Positions 7,599-17,700 are shown, counted from the first letter of the stretch. The stretch is 47,951 nt of DNA from Acidobacteriota bacterium (GCA_023265175.1 JAHFUI010000012.1:1-47951), one strand, 5' to 3'. A program made the numbers and translations. The notes: generated from the letters alone by a model not told the origin.

Positions 7599-8252
7599 AT
7601 GCCGGCCCATGCGGTACTCACGACGGTCTCCAATCAGCCGGGAATGCTGTTCGGTCTCACGGGAGTTCTTGCGAGCCACCAGGCCAACGTCAGCTCCGTC
7701 GACATCATTCCACGCGACGATCAGCACGCCGAAATCTACCTGGAATTCACCGCTGAAGCGGCGATCGAGACGATCGTCGCCGACCTGCGGCAGATTGCCG
7801 GCGTCTCGCGCGTCGAGCTGACGCCGTCGTTCACCAAGATCTACGGCAAACGCATCATCATCATGGGCGGCGGCGCGCAAGTCGGGCAGGTCGCCTTAGG
7901 GGCGATCACCGAGGCCGACCGCCATAACATTCGGGGCGAGCGCATTTCGGTCGACACGATCCCGCTCGTCGGTGAAGAGGCGCTCGCCAGCGCGGTCCGT
8001 GCGGTCGTGCGCCTGCCGCGCGTGCGCCTGCTCGTGCTCGCCGGATCGCTCATGGGCGGCGAGATTACGGCGGCGGTCGAGGAAGTTCGGGAAAAAGGGC
8101 TGATCGTGATCTCGTTGAACATGGCCGGCAGCGTGCCGGACGTCGCCGATCTGGTCGTGTCCGATCCGGTGCAGGCCGGCGTGATGGCCGTGATGGCAAT
8201 CGCCGACACGGCGAAATTCAACATCGTCCGGCAGCAGAAGCGGCGATATTGA
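7599..8252 (+). CDS. ACT-domain protein with conserved C-terminal domain
   Basis: This is a 217-residue soluble protein. Residues 1-75 form an ACT-type ligand-binding fold (VLTTVSNQPGMLFGLTGVLA), as used by amino-acid-sensing enzymes. The rest is a Rossmann-like domain with IIIMGGGAQVGQVALGAI and LVVSDPVQAGVMAVMAIAD. The two-part layout recalls ACT proteins best known from methanogenic archaea (the domain I remember as DUF5612, not checked). A regulatory or sensor role is likely. Its position does not show which amino acid is sensed. Confidence 0.75.
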   Translation: MPAHAVLTTVSNQPGMLFGLTGVLASHQANVSSVDIIPRDDQHAEIYLEFTAEAAIETIVADLRQIAGVSRVELTPSFTKIYGKRIIIMGGGAQVGQVALGAITEADRHNIRGERISVDTIPLVGEEALASAVRAVVRLPRVRLLVLAGSLMGGEITAAVEEVREKGLIVISLNMAGSVPDVADLVVSDPVQAGVMAVMAIADTAKFNIVRQQKRRY

Positions 8253-8364
8253 GGCTGTGCAACATGCTGGCCCCGCCCAACGTATGTTGCGGTAAGATCC
8301 CGAGCGGGGTAGCGGAGTCACAGCCCGCAGGCTTCAAAACACGTCAACTGAGGAGGAGGGTTTC

Positions 8365-8733
8365 ATGAAACCGATTGCGTATCTCACGGCGGCGATGGTT
8401 CTGGCCGTAGGTGTGGCAGGAGCGGCAGCGCAGGCCCCGATTCAGTCGTTTATGGGGACTGTCAAGGCGGTGACCGGTTCATCGGTGACCGTCGAACGCA
8501 TCTCGCTCACGGGCGTGTTCACCGTGGACCCGAAAACCCATGTCGCGGCCAAGGGTGCGACGACGAAAACCAAGGAGAACAAGGAGGCAGGCAAGCCCGG
8601 GTTGACGGTTCCAGACGCCGTCCACGTCGGCGATCTGGTGGTGGTCAGGTACCGTGAAGTCGCTGGGACAATGCTCGCGACCGACATCCAGGTGCGCACG
8701 CCGGCCCCGGGGGCGGCGGCGACCAAGAAGTAG
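8365..8733 (+). CDS. Secreted small beta-rich protein of unknown function
   Basis: This 122-residue protein has a Sec signal peptide (MKPIAYLTAAMVLAVGVAGAAAQA, cleaved after AAAQA) and a strong Shine-Dalgarno (GAGGAGGAGGG). The mature part reads as alternating strands (MGTVKAVTGSSVTVERI, HVGDLVVVRYREVAGTMLATDIQVR). This pattern resembles the OB-like DUF5666 type of periplasmic proteins. A Lys-rich linker lies between the two halves. The molecular role is unknown. Confidence 0.75.
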   Translation: MKPIAYLTAAMVLAVGVAGAAAQAPIQSFMGTVKAVTGSSVTVERISLTGVFTVDPKTHVAAKGATTKTKENKEAGKPGLTVPDAVHVGDLVVVRYREVAGTMLATDIQVRTPAPGAAATKK

Positions 8734-8797
8734 GCGAATAGGCGACGGGGGCTCGCGGGGCGCCGATATCCCGGCTACTCGCGGGTCCCGTTCAGGC

Positions 8798-9967
8798 TTA
8801 CATCCCCGGCGCTCGCGTGCATCCGTCGACGAGCGCCTTCTTCACACTGTCCTTGCGGCTGATCAGCGAATAGAACTCCTCGAGATACTTCTTCGCGTTG
8901 CGCCGGTAGCCCGGCTCCAGATCGGCCAGCGAGTCATAGAGCGCCATGATGTCGCCTTTCCTGGCGCGAAACTTCTCCAGCACAGGGTCCAGGTCGGCTT
9001 CGCTCCGGCAGGGGCCTCGATACAATCGGTCGCGCACCGTGCTGATGCCGAGCTGCTTGTCGACAAGCGCGTACGACGTGTCGACGAGCCCCGCCAGGTC
9101 CCAGTCATACGGGACGGGATAGAGCGGAGTGCGCCGCTGGTCCATCACGAGGCGGACATTGTGCAACTTGATGATGGAGAAGTCGGTGCTGCCGATCATG
9201 TACTCGAAGAGCGCCATCAGCGTCAGCGTCTCGGTGTCGAGGTCCTTGAACAAGGCATTGGGGAGCTCGGCGACGCGTCCTTCCATGCGGTGCGCGACGT
9301 CGTCATCGTCCTCGAGAAACATGGCGTACCGCGTGGTGAGCGGTTTGCCGCTGGCTGAATCGACGTACGTCGCCTTCGCCAGCCGCGCGCGGAAGGAGCG
9401 GGGGGTAAGCAGATTGAAGATTCTGTACACCAGATACTCGCGCAGCACGTACTGCTCGTACTCGTTGGCGTTCCGGCAGTGCGTCACGAGCTTCAACGCG
9501 TGCTGTCCCTCGAACATCGTTCCCGTGGCGTCCTGCTTGCCGAATTCCACGCGGAGCGGAACGAACGTGCAACTGGTTTGCCGCAGGCGGAAGTGGCCGC
9601 GCGTGCCGAGAGTCACGGCCATCGGATCGCTCCTCCCCTTCTCGCTCGTGACGAGAAGAGTGGCCGGAAACCGTTTCGTGCTCTTTTCCTTGCGATCCTT
9701 GTTCACGGCGTTGAAGTTCGCCGTGAGCGTGAACGGCAGTGGATCGGCGCTCTGAAACAGCGGCCGATCTTCGGCGTCGGCGCGGCGCTGGCGCAGCACC
9801 TCGACATCGGGCCACGGCTCGGCGAGCTTGAGGAGGCCTTTCGCCGGCGCGACCGCAGGAGTCTTGGGCTGCGTTTTCTGCGATGGTGCCGCCGAGGCCG
9901 GTCCGGCCGACAGCGCGACGAACGAGCACAGTAGCAACGCCGCATAGATAGCCATCACGCGTTTCAC
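8798..9967 (-). CDS. Secreted protein, possibly CotH-kinase-like
   Basis: This 389-residue protein has a clear signal peptide (MAIYAALLLCSFVALSAGPASA) and a Pro/Lys-rich linker. The core contains HALKLVTHC near residue 170, then a long helix YEQYVLREYLVYRIFNLL, and later PVPYDWDLAGLVDTSY near residue 285. The Lys-strand, helix, Asp-x-Asp order resembles atypical secreted protein kinases of the CotH type. This match is by eye only and catalytic residues are unproven. It has no operon partner; it is convergent with the upstream secreted protein gene and divergent from the CoA-transferase gene. Confidence 0.65.
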   Translation of the reverse strand: MKRVMAIYAALLLCSFVALSAGPASAAPSQKTQPKTPAVAPAKGLLKLAEPWPDVEVLRQRRADAEDRPLFQSADPLPFTLTANFNAVNKDRKEKSTKRFPATLLVTSEKGRSDPMAVTLGTRGHFRLRQTSCTFVPLRVEFGKQDATGTMFEGQHALKLVTHCRNANEYEQYVLREYLVYRIFNLLTPRSFRARLAKATYVDSASGKPLTTRYAMFLEDDDDVAHRMEGRVAELPNALFKDLDTETLTLMALFEYMIGSTDFSIIKLHNVRLVMDQRRTPLYPVPYDWDLAGLVDTSYALVDKQLGISTVRDRLYRGPCRSEADLDPVLEKFRARKGDIMALYDSLADLEPGYRRNAKKYLEEFYSLISRKDSVKKALVDGCTRAPGM

Positions 9968-10074
9968 TGTTCAGCCTCCTTCGCTGCCAGCCTGTTGCGT
10001 GGAGTCTTTGCCGACGATTGTATGCGAGTCAGCCGGTCGGTTTGGAGCCAAAATAGGAATAACTCGGAGGTCAC

Positions 10075-10725
10075 ATGGACATCCGCGCACGCATCGTGAA
10101 ACGCGTTGCCCGGGAGCTGAAGGACGGCGACTACGTCAACCTCGGTATCGGCATGCCGACGATGGTCGCCAACTTCGTGCCGCCTGGCATCGACATCACG
10201 CTGCATTCGGAGAACGGCATGCTTGGCGTGGGACCGTATCCGCGCGAAGACGAGGTCGACCCGCTGTTGATCAACGCGGGCAAAGAGACGGTGACCGAAA
10301 TGCCGGGCTGCAGCTACTTCAGCAGCGCCGATTCGTTCGCGATGGTGCGCGGCGGGCACATCGATTTAACGGTTCTTGGCGCGCTGCAAGTCGATCAGGA
10401 AGGCAACCTCGCCAACTGGATGATCCCCGGTAAGATGGTGAAGGGCATGGGGGGCGCGATGGATCTCGTCGCCGGCGCGAAGAAGGTCATCGTCGCGATG
10501 GAACACACGACGCGCGATGGCGGCCACAAGATTCTCGCGCGATGCACGCTGCCGTTCACCGGTCTGAAAGTCGTGCACATGATCGTGACCGAGCTGGCGG
10601 TGATCGAGGTGACGCCGGCCGGGCTCGTGGTGCGCGAGATCGCCGTAGACACCACACTCGAGAAGGTCAAGGCCGCGACCGGCGCGCCGCTCACTGTTGC
10701 GCCTGCGCTCGGCACTTTCGAGTGA
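10075..10725 (+). CDS. scoB: 3-oxoacid CoA-transferase subunit B
   Basis: This 216-residue beta subunit of a class I CoA-transferase moves CoA from succinyl-CoA or acetyl-CoA to a 3-oxoacid such as acetoacetate. The catalytic Glu lies in [13 protein letters not shown] near residue 46. [19 protein letters not shown] and the C-terminal region are typical of ScoB/AtoA. A Shine-Dalgarno (CGGAGG) precedes the start. The A subunit is normally encoded directly upstream, but here the upstream gene is an unrelated divergent one, so this subunit is an orphan within the window. Confidence 0.92.
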   Translation: MDIRARIVKRVARELKDGDYVNLGIGMPTMVANFVPPGIDITLHSENGMLGVGPYPREDEVDPLLINAGKETVTEMPGCSYFSSADSFAMVRGGHIDLTVLGALQVDQEGNLANWMIPGKMVKGMGGAMDLVAGAKKVIVAMEHTTRDGGHKILARCTLPFTGLKVVHMIVTELAVIEVTPAGLVVREIAVDTTLEKVKAATGAPLTVAPALGTFE

Positions 10726-10727
10726 GG

Positions 10728-10800
10728 CTGGAGGTCGGAGGCTCGGGCCTGGGAAAGCCTTGATGTCTGTCCAGCCTCCGGACTCTCGCCTCTAGCCTCG
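10728..10800. repeat. GCCTCNN short-repeat hairpin
   Basis: The left part reads GGCTGGAGGTCGGAGGCTCG. The right part reads CCAGCCTCCGG then GCCTCTAGCCTCG, a reverse-complement relation with spaced GCCTC units of about 7 bp. It fills the gap between the CoA-transferase and ICMT-like genes. The layout matches the inverted-tandem elements elsewhere, with a degenerate unit. Confidence 0.55.
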
Positions 10801-10807
10801 AACTGTC

Positions 10808-11311
10808 ATGCGAATGCTCTTCTTGTTCGCAATCGTCTACCTGCCGATGCTGATCGAAGCGCGGCGGGCCGCCTCGAACGAACGTGCGCAGCGCGGCCGC
10901 GGCGGTGTCGAGCCTCCACACGATGTCTACACGATGATGCGGGTGGCGTATCCGGCCGCCTTCCTGTTGATGATCGTGGACGGCACTCTCGGCGGCAGGC
11001 CGGCGTCACCGACAATCGCGGCGGGATTCGCGCTCTTCGTGGCGGCCAAAGCGCTCAAGTGGTGGGCGATTCGGACGCTCGGTCCCGCCTGGACCTTCCG
11101 GATCATCGTCGTGCCGGCTGCGCCGCTGGTGGTGGATGGTCCGTATCGGCTCGTCCGCCATCCCAACTACATCGCCGTCGCCGGAGAGCTGCTGGCGGTC
11201 GCGATCATGACCGGCTCGCGCATCGCCGGTCCGATCGCCATCGTCGGATTCGGCCTGCTGATGTTGAAACGGATGGCTGTCGAGAACCGCGCGCTCTCAC
11301 GGTCCGGCTAA
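10808..11311 (+). CDS. Isoprenylcysteine carboxyl methyltransferase-like membrane protein
   Basis: This 167-residue membrane protein has about four hydrophobic segments (MLFLFAIVYLPML, AYPAAFLLMIVDG, FALFVAAKALKWW, IAGPIAIVGFGLLML). DGPYRLVRHPNYIAVAGELL near residue 115 is the SAM-binding motif of ICMT family enzymes. In bacteria such proteins often methylate alkylresorcinols or other lipids. It may share a transcript with the preceding CoA-transferase gene, 82 bp upstream, but repeats lie between them. The substrate is unknown. Confidence 0.82.
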   Translation: MRMLFLFAIVYLPMLIEARRAASNERAQRGRGGVEPPHDVYTMMRVAYPAAFLLMIVDGTLGGRPASPTIAAGFALFVAAKALKWWAIRTLGPAWTFRIIVVPAAPLVVDGPYRLVRHPNYIAVAGELLAVAIMTGSRIAGPIAIVGFGLLMLKRMAVENRALSRSG

Positions 11312-11325
11312 CCGCCTCCGCTAAG

Positions 11326-11406
11326 AGCCCGTGGTGAAAGTCTGGCGTCGCACCGAGACGGCCGATGCATCGCTCGTCGAATGCAGCCAGACTTTCACCA
11401 CGGGCT
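11326..11406. repeat. Inverted-repeat element with 20-bp arms, copy 1
   Basis: The arms AGCCCGTGGTGAAAGTCTGG (11326-11345) and its exact complement (11387-11406) enclose 41 bp. A second, longer copy with the same arms is near 44.2 kb; part of its inside matches this copy in reverse orientation (GATGCATC, CGTCGCACCGAGACG). The pair behaves like a small non-coding mobile or REP-type element. No encoded protein is seen. Confidence 0.85.
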
Positions 11407-11470
11407 GCCAAGGCTACGGCCGTCCGCCGCCGAAGCTGTATGCGCCGCGGCATGGGATAATACGAGCGTC

Positions 11471-14029
11471 ATGATGCATCGCCATCCGGAAACGGATCAT
11501 CCGCCTGTCGAAACGCCGGCTCCCACGCCGTCGCGACGCGTGTGCGCATCGGCGCTGGCGGTGTCTGTGGGACTCGTCGTCCTCGGGCTGATTGCCCTGG
11601 GCACAGTTGCCGCGGCGCAGGCGCGGCGGAGCCAACCGCCGCTCCAGCAAGCCACGCGGGCCATGCTCGACGGCCGCTACGATGAAGTCGATCAACTGAC
11701 CGCTCAGCTCGATCAGCGCGATCCGAACGTCGTCGCGATCAGGGCGCGCGCCGCCATCGCGCGCGGACGCTACGACGACGCCGAAGCCGCGTTGCGTCCG
11801 GTGGCCATGCGGGCGCCGACGAGCGCGGCGGCGGTGGAGCTGGGACTTCTCGCGCAGATGCGCGGCCGCGCGGACGCGACCGCCATCCTGCGTAAAGTTG
11901 CGGTGGAATCGACGGATCTCCTGGTGGCCGCGCGTGCCCTGCGCGCACTCGGTGTCTTTTCGGAGGCCAATGACGCCTACCGAGACGCCGTCGCAAGGGC
12001 CCCGAAGGATCCGGAGGTCATCACCGCGTGGGGCGAGCTGTACCTCGACGTCCACCAGGATGCCGACGCGCTGGAATTGTTTCAGATGGCGCTCGAGAAC
12101 GACCCGAAATGGACGCCCGCGCTTCTTGGCGGCGCGAAGGCACTGGCCGACTCCGATCCGCCACAGGCGATCGCGGTCGCCAGGAAGGCGCTCGAGATCA
12201 ACCCCTCCTACGTGGAGGCGTACGTCTTCGTCGCGAGCCAGGCAATGGATCAGGATCACAAGGACGAGGCCCTCCAGTCGCTGCAGAAGGCGCTCGCGAT
12301 CAATCCGTCGAGTCCCGACGCACATGCAGGTCTGGCTGCAATCGCGTATGTCGAGGATAAGACCGCCGAGTTCGAAGCCGAGATCGCCAAGGCGCTCGCC
12401 GTCGCGCCGATGTTCGGAGAGGCGTACCTGGTCGCGGGCGAGCTGACGGCGCACAATTACCGGTTCGACGAAGCGGTGGCGTTGACCCGCAAGGCACTCG
12501 CGCTCCAGCCGGAGAGCCCGCAGGCGCTGACCGATCTCGGCACGCAACTGCTGCGCACGGGCGACGAAGCGGGCGCGCGGACGGCACTCGAAGCGTCATT
12601 CAAGACATTCGCATACGACAAACCGACCAAGAACATGCTCGACATGCTCGACAAGCTCGACAAGTTCACGACGGTGCGCGATGGCGATCTCGTCCTCCGG
12701 TTCAACAAAGACGAGGCGGCCGTCCTGCAGGAGTACGCGATTCCGCTGGCGCATCAGGCGCTGGCGACGTTCGCGAAGAAGTACGAATTCGCGCCGCAAG
12801 GACCGACGCTGATCGAGATCTTCCCGGTGCACGACGACTTCGCCGTCCGAACCGTCGGCCTGCCCGGCATGGTCGGCGCGCTCGGCGCCTGCTTCGGTCG
12901 CGTGGTGACGCTGGACTCGCCGAAGGCGAGGCCGCCGGGCAGCTTCCAATGGGAAGCGACCCTGTGGCACGAGCTCGCGCACGTCGTGACGATTCAGGCG
13001 TCGAACCAGCGCGTGCCGCGCTGGCTCACCGAAGGCATCTCGGAGTACGAGCAGAAGCTCGCGCGGCCGGAGTGGGCGCGGCAGATGGACCTGGAGCTCG
13101 CGGGGTTGATGAACACCGACAAGGTGATCAAGCTGCGCGATCTGAACGCCGCGTTCACCGATCCAAGAAAGATCGGCATCGCGTACTTCCAGGGCTCCGT
13201 GGTCGTTGAATATCTGGCCGACACCTACGGTCAGGCCGGCCTGAACAAGCTGTTGCGCGCCTACGGCCAGGGGCTGGACACCAACGCGGCGCTCAAATCG
13301 GCGCTCAATGCTGATTTCGATCAGATGCAGCCTGGCTTCGATCAAGCGCTCGAGCGCCGGTTCGGAAGCATTCGGCGCGCCCTCGCCGGACCGGATGACG
13401 AGGCGCTGGCAAGAAAATCGCTCGACGAGCTGAAAACGATGGCGGGCGCGCAGCCGGGCAGCTATTGGGTGCAGATGACGCTCGGCCGGGCGCTTCGCAA
13501 GGCCGGCGACGTCGACGCCGCGGTGCGCGCGTTCGAGACCGCGGCGCGCCTCGTGCCGATCGCACCGGGGCCCCACAGCCAGCTGGCGCAGGTGGCCGTG
13601 GAGAAGAAAGATCGCGCCCGCGCGATCGCGGAGCTTCAGGCCCTCGTGGCGGTCGATTTCGACAACGTCGACGCCGCGCGCGCGCTCGCGTCCGAGATGC
13701 GCCAGGCGGGGATCACCGACGCGGCCGCAGTCCGCGCCGTGAACGAGCGGATTGCGGCCATCGATCCGTACGACGGCGAGGCGCACACGATCCTCGGCCG
13801 TCTGGCCATGGATCGCAACGAGGCCGCGACGGCGACGCGCGAGTTCAAGGTCGCGCTCGCGCTCAATCCGATCGATCGCGCCGTGGCGCACACCGATCTC
13901 GCCCGGAGCTACTTCAAGGCCGGCAAGACGGCGGACGCGAAGAAGCAGACGCTCGCCGCGCTCGAGATTGCGCCGACCTACGCGCCGGCGCAGGAACTGT
14001 TGCTCCAGCTGGTGGAGGCGCGGCCGTGA
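11471..14029 (+). CDS. TPR-repeat protein with gluzincin (peptidase MA-like) domain
   Basis: This 852-residue protein has one N-terminal membrane anchor or signal (VGLVVLGLIALGTVAAAQA, residues ~35-53). It then has roughly ten tetratricopeptide repeats (for example ALEINPSYVEAYVFVASQA), a zinc-peptidase domain, and more TPRs to the end. The zinc motif is WHELAHVV near residue 500, with a downstream Glu in WLTEGISEYE about 20 residues later, the HExxH...E layout of gluzincins. It is probably an envelope-facing peptidase or scaffold. The start is the first Met of the MMHRHP pair, after the inverted-repeat element. The substrate is unknown. Confidence 0.88.
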   Translation: MMHRHPETDHPPVETPAPTPSRRVCASALAVSVGLVVLGLIALGTVAAAQARRSQPPLQQATRAMLDGRYDEVDQLTAQLDQRDPNVVAIRARAAIARGRYDDAEAALRPVAMRAPTSAAAVELGLLAQMRGRADATAILRKVAVESTDLLVAARALRALGVFSEANDAYRDAVARAPKDPEVITAWGELYLDVHQDADALELFQMALENDPKWTPALLGGAKALADSDPPQAIAVARKALEINPSYVEAYVFVASQAMDQDHKDEALQSLQKALAINPSSPDAHAGLAAIAYVEDKTAEFEAEIAKALAVAPMFGEAYLVAGELTAHNYRFDEAVALTRKALALQPESPQALTDLGTQLLRTGDEAGARTALEASFKTFAYDKPTKNMLDMLDKLDKFTTVRDGDLVLRFNKDEAAVLQEYAIPLAHQALATFAKKYEFAPQGPTLIEIFPVHDDFAVRTVGLPGMVGALGACFGRVVTLDSPKARPPGSFQWEATLWHELAHVVTIQASNQRVPRWLTEGISEYEQKLARPEWARQMDLELAGLMNTDKVIKLRDLNAAFTDPRKIGIAYFQGSVVVEYLADTYGQAGLNKLLRAYGQGLDTNAALKSALNADFDQMQPGFDQALERRFGSIRRALAGPDDEALARKSLDELKTMAGAQPGSYWVQMTLGRALRKAGDVDAAVRAFETAARLVPIAPGPHSQLAQVAVEKKDRARAIAELQALVAVDFDNVDAARALASEMRQAGITDAAAVRAVNERIAAIDPYDGEAHTILGRLAMDRNEAATATREFKVALALNPIDRAVAHTDLARSYFKAGKTADAKKQTLAALEIAPTYAPAQELLLQLVEARP

Positions 14030-14182
14030 TTCCGCGCGGCGTGCCTGCGGGCCGCCTCGTCCGTTCCCTTCGCCCGGCTGCCGGTGCTGGCGAGGGAATC
14101 CCTGATCGACATAGCCCGGCTCTCCCGTCAGATCGGCGCAAAACCCTGAGTAGACAGTTGACTCGCGATCGCGATGGTGGAA

Positions 14183-14204
14183 GTATTACCAGTAGGAGTA
14201 ATAC
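14183..14204. promoter_or_regulatory. Possible autoregulatory operator of the toxin-antitoxin pair
   Basis: GTATTAC (14183-14189) and GTAATAC (14198-14204) form a perfect 7-bp inverted repeat 8 bp apart. It ends one base before the antitoxin's GTG start and overlaps its ribosome-binding site (AGGAG). AbrB-type antitoxins commonly repress their own operon by binding such palindromes. Binding is inferred. Confidence 0.5.
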
Positions 14205-14205
14205 C

Positions 14206-14433
14206 GTGAGGATTACCAGCAAGGGGCAGGTCACCATCCCTCAGGACATCCGCGAGCAGCTCGGGTTGCTGCCGCACTGCGAGGTCGAGTTCGAGATCGC
14301 TGGCGATGCCGTCCGAATCCGCAAGGTGAAAGGCAGCAAGAGCCGTGGCCAGCGTCTTCTCGAGGCGATGCGCAAGGCACCAAAACCACGCATGACGACC
14401 GACGAGCTCATGGCATTCACGCGCGACTGGTAG
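14206..14433 (+). CDS. AbrB/MazE-type antitoxin
   Basis: This 75-residue DNA-binding antitoxin has an N-terminal swapped-hairpin AbrB domain (RITSKGQVTIPQDIREQLGL) and a C-terminal tail (MTTDELMAFTRDW) that should bind and inhibit the toxin. The start is GTG with AGGAG seven bases upstream; longer open frames upstream overlap the TPR gene and lack family similarity. The stop codon overlaps the toxin start by one base (TAGTG), so the two are translationally coupled. Confidence 0.9.
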   Translation: MRITSKGQVTIPQDIREQLGLLPHCEVEFEIAGDAVRIRKVKGSKSRGQRLLEAMRKAPKPRMTTDELMAFTRDW

Positions 14434-14840
14434 TGTCGGGCCCCACGCTCGTCGACACGAACGTGCTGATCGACTATCTGGACGAAAACAGCCAGTGGTT
14501 TGATTGGTCGGCTGCGATGCTCGCCCGCGCCGCCGAGAACGGCGTCGTGGTGATCAATCCAATTATCTATGCCGAGGTCGCTGTTGAATTTGACACGATC
14601 GACGAGGTCGAAGACGCTTTGCCGCGAGATTATTTCGAGTACGCGCCGCTGCCAAAGGAAGCGGCATTCCTTGCGGCGAAAGCGTTCGAGCAGTACAAGC
14701 GCCGCGGAGGTGTAAAGACATCGTCCCTACGGGATTTCTTCATCGGTGCGCACGCCAGCGTTGCCGGCATGACGCTCCTGACCCGCGACGCGCGGCGCTA
14801 CCGCACGTATTTTCCCAAGCTCAAGATCATCACGCCTTGA
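14433..14840 (+). CDS. vapC: PIN-domain toxin (VapC family ribonuclease)
   Basis: This 135-residue PIN-domain RNase has the acidic metal-binding residues in LVDTNVLIDYLD (residue ~6), NPIIYAEVAVEFD (~48), SSLRDFFIGAHA (~98) and LLTRDARRY (~118). VapC toxins cleave tRNA or rRNA and stop translation when the antitoxin is lost. The start is GTG. The last 11 bases overlap the convergent rhomboid gene. All core residues are present, so the system looks intact. Confidence 0.9.
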   Translation: MSGPTLVDTNVLIDYLDENSQWFDWSAAMLARAAENGVVVINPIIYAEVAVEFDTIDEVEDALPRDYFEYAPLPKEAAFLAAKAFEQYKRRGGVKTSSLRDFFIGAHASVAGMTLLTRDARRYRTYFPKLKIITP

Positions 14841-15509
14841 AATCCGGCTCGTGGTCGGCTTCCCACGCGCTGACCTGGCGCTTCCGAAACACCAGCACGC
14901 CGATCATTCCGACGATGAAGCCGGCGACGTGGGCGGCGAACGCCACGCCGCCGCCCTTCCCGGTGCTCGCCGTGACCGCGATCGTGCCGGCGCTCAGGAG
15001 CTGCATGAGGAACCAGAACCCGAGCAGCAGGATCGCGGGCAGCTCGACGATCTCCCAGTAAATGATGAGCGGGATGAGCGTGAGCACGCGCGACCGCGGG
15101 TAGAGCACGAAATACGCGCCCATCACGCCGGCAATCGCGCCGCTGGCGCCGATGGTCGGCAGCGCGGACGTTGGATCGATCGCGATCTGGCCGAGCGCGG
15201 CGACGCCGCCGCACAAGAGATAGAAGATGATGAACCGGCCGTGGCCGACCCGATCCTCGACATTGTCGCCGAAGATCCAGAGGTACCACATGTTCCCCAG
15301 CACGTGCATCCAGCTCCCGTGCAGGAACATCGACGTGATGAGCGTCGATGGATGGAAATCCGCGGGCACGACGCCGTAGACGTGAAGAAAGAGCGGCAGC
15401 GTGTCGCGCGGCAGGGCGAGCTCGAACCCCCACGCCAGCGCGTTGAGCACGATGATGGTGATGGTGATGTAGGGCGTGGTCCGGGACGGGATGACGTCCC
15501 GAAGCGGGA

Positions 15510-15513
<4 letters not shown>
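14830..15513 (-). CDS. Rhomboid family intramembrane serine protease
   Basis: This 227-residue protein has about six transmembrane helices. The catalytic Ser lies in TIGASGAIAGVMGAY near residue 117 and the catalytic His in AFAAHVAGFIVGM near residue 193. The first loop has the conserved HGSWMHVLGNMWYLWIFG. It cleaves membrane proteins within the bilayer; the substrate is unknown. Its start overlaps the leuA stop by four bases (ATGA), so it is the distal gene of a leuA operon, an unusual partner for leucine synthesis. Confidence 0.93.
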
Positions 15514-16697
<1,184 letters not shown>

Positions 16698-16779
16698 CAG
16701 GTGTGTTGTAGCCGGCCGGCCGGGTAGAAGTCAAAGTGATAATTATTACGAAAAGATAAGGAAGTATTATGATGCTCCT
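16698..16779. promoter_or_regulatory. Divergent leuA/lysR control region
   Basis: This 82-bp gap contains a sharply AT-rich island in GC-rich DNA. It holds TATTAT (16765-16770) as a -10 candidate for the regulator. An imperfect dyad, ATAATTATTAC (16739-16749) facing GTATTATGAT (16764-16773), is a candidate LysR-type binding site. The gene order matches the usual self-regulating LysR layout. No binding is shown. Confidence 0.5.
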
Positions 16780-17667
16780 ATGGACATTGCCGCGCTGAAG
16801 ACCTTTCTCGCCGTCGCACAGGAGCGCAGCTTCTCGCGTGCGGCCGCGAAGATCCACCGCACCCAGCCGGCGGTGAGCCAGGCGATCCGCCGGCTGGAAA
16901 CCGATCTCGGCGAGCAGCTCTTCGACCGATCGTCGAAGAACGGCACGCTGACCGACGCCGGCCGGATGCTGCAGAACTACGGCCAGCGCCTCGTGCGCCT
17001 GGCTGAAGAAACGGAGTCAGCGATGCGCGAGCTGCGCGATCTCCGTCGCGGGCGCGTGCTGATCGGCGCCAACGAGGCGGCCATCCACACGCTGCTGCCG
17101 CTGATCGCGCGCTTCCGCGAGCGCTACGCCGATATTGCCATCGACGTCCGCCGCGTGCCGGCGCGTCAGATCGCCGTCGAGGTCCAGCAGGGCAGCCTCG
17201 ATTTCGGCGCGTTGACGTTTCACCCGACGGAGGCCGGCCTGCTCGAAGTGGCGGTCGGCAGCGACGAGCTCGTGTTGCTCGTCCACCCGGCGCATCGCTT
17301 GGCTGGCCGACGCCAGATCACCATGGAGGAGCTCGCCACGGAGCCGGTCGTCGCCCACAACGATCCCTCCCCGGCCCGCGAGCGTGTGCTGCGGCTCTTC
17401 GAGCAGCGTCACATTGCGCTGAAGATGGTCATCGCGCTCCCGAGTCTGGACGGCATCAAGGCCGCGGTCGAGCTGAAGCTGGGCGTCGCGCTCCTGCCGC
17501 GACGCTGCGCGATCACCGAGATCGCCAATGGCCGGCTCGTCGCCGTGCTGGTGGCCGGCATTTCCCGCCGGCGTCAGGTGACGCTCGTCTGCCGCCGCGC
17601 GCATCGATCGCACGCGTCCGACGCGTTTCTGGCGGTCGCGCAGGAGAAAGCGCCGGCCAGGGCGTAG
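16780..17667 (+). CDS. LysR-family transcriptional regulator
   Basis: This 295-residue regulator has an N-terminal winged helix-turn-helix (FSRAAAKIHRTQPAVSQAIR, residues ~19-38) and a periplasmic-binding-type effector domain (GRVLIGANEAAIHTLLPLIA onward). It is divergent from leuA by 82 bp, so it probably controls that operon in response to a leucine-pathway metabolite. The effector is not identifiable from sequence. Confidence 0.9.
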   Translation: MDIAALKTFLAVAQERSFSRAAAKIHRTQPAVSQAIRRLETDLGEQLFDRSSKNGTLTDAGRMLQNYGQRLVRLAEETESAMRELRDLRRGRVLIGANEAAIHTLLPLIARFRERYADIAIDVRRVPARQIAVEVQQGSLDFGALTFHPTEAGLLEVAVGSDELVLLVHPAHRLAGRRQITMEELATEPVVAHNDPSPARERVLRLFEQRHIALKMVIALPSLDGIKAAVELKLGVALLPRRCAITEIANGRLVAVLVAGISRRRQVTLVCRRAHRSHASDAFLAVAQEKAPARA

Positions 17668-17700
17668 CGTCGGGCGTCGGTACCGGACTGGCGACGCACG

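Noticed and set aside
11381-11470. Longer start of the TPR peptidase within the inverted-repeat element
   Set aside because: The extra 30 residues (PDFHHGL...) are encoded by the repeat arm and would bury the membrane anchor deeper; the MMHRHP start is simpler.
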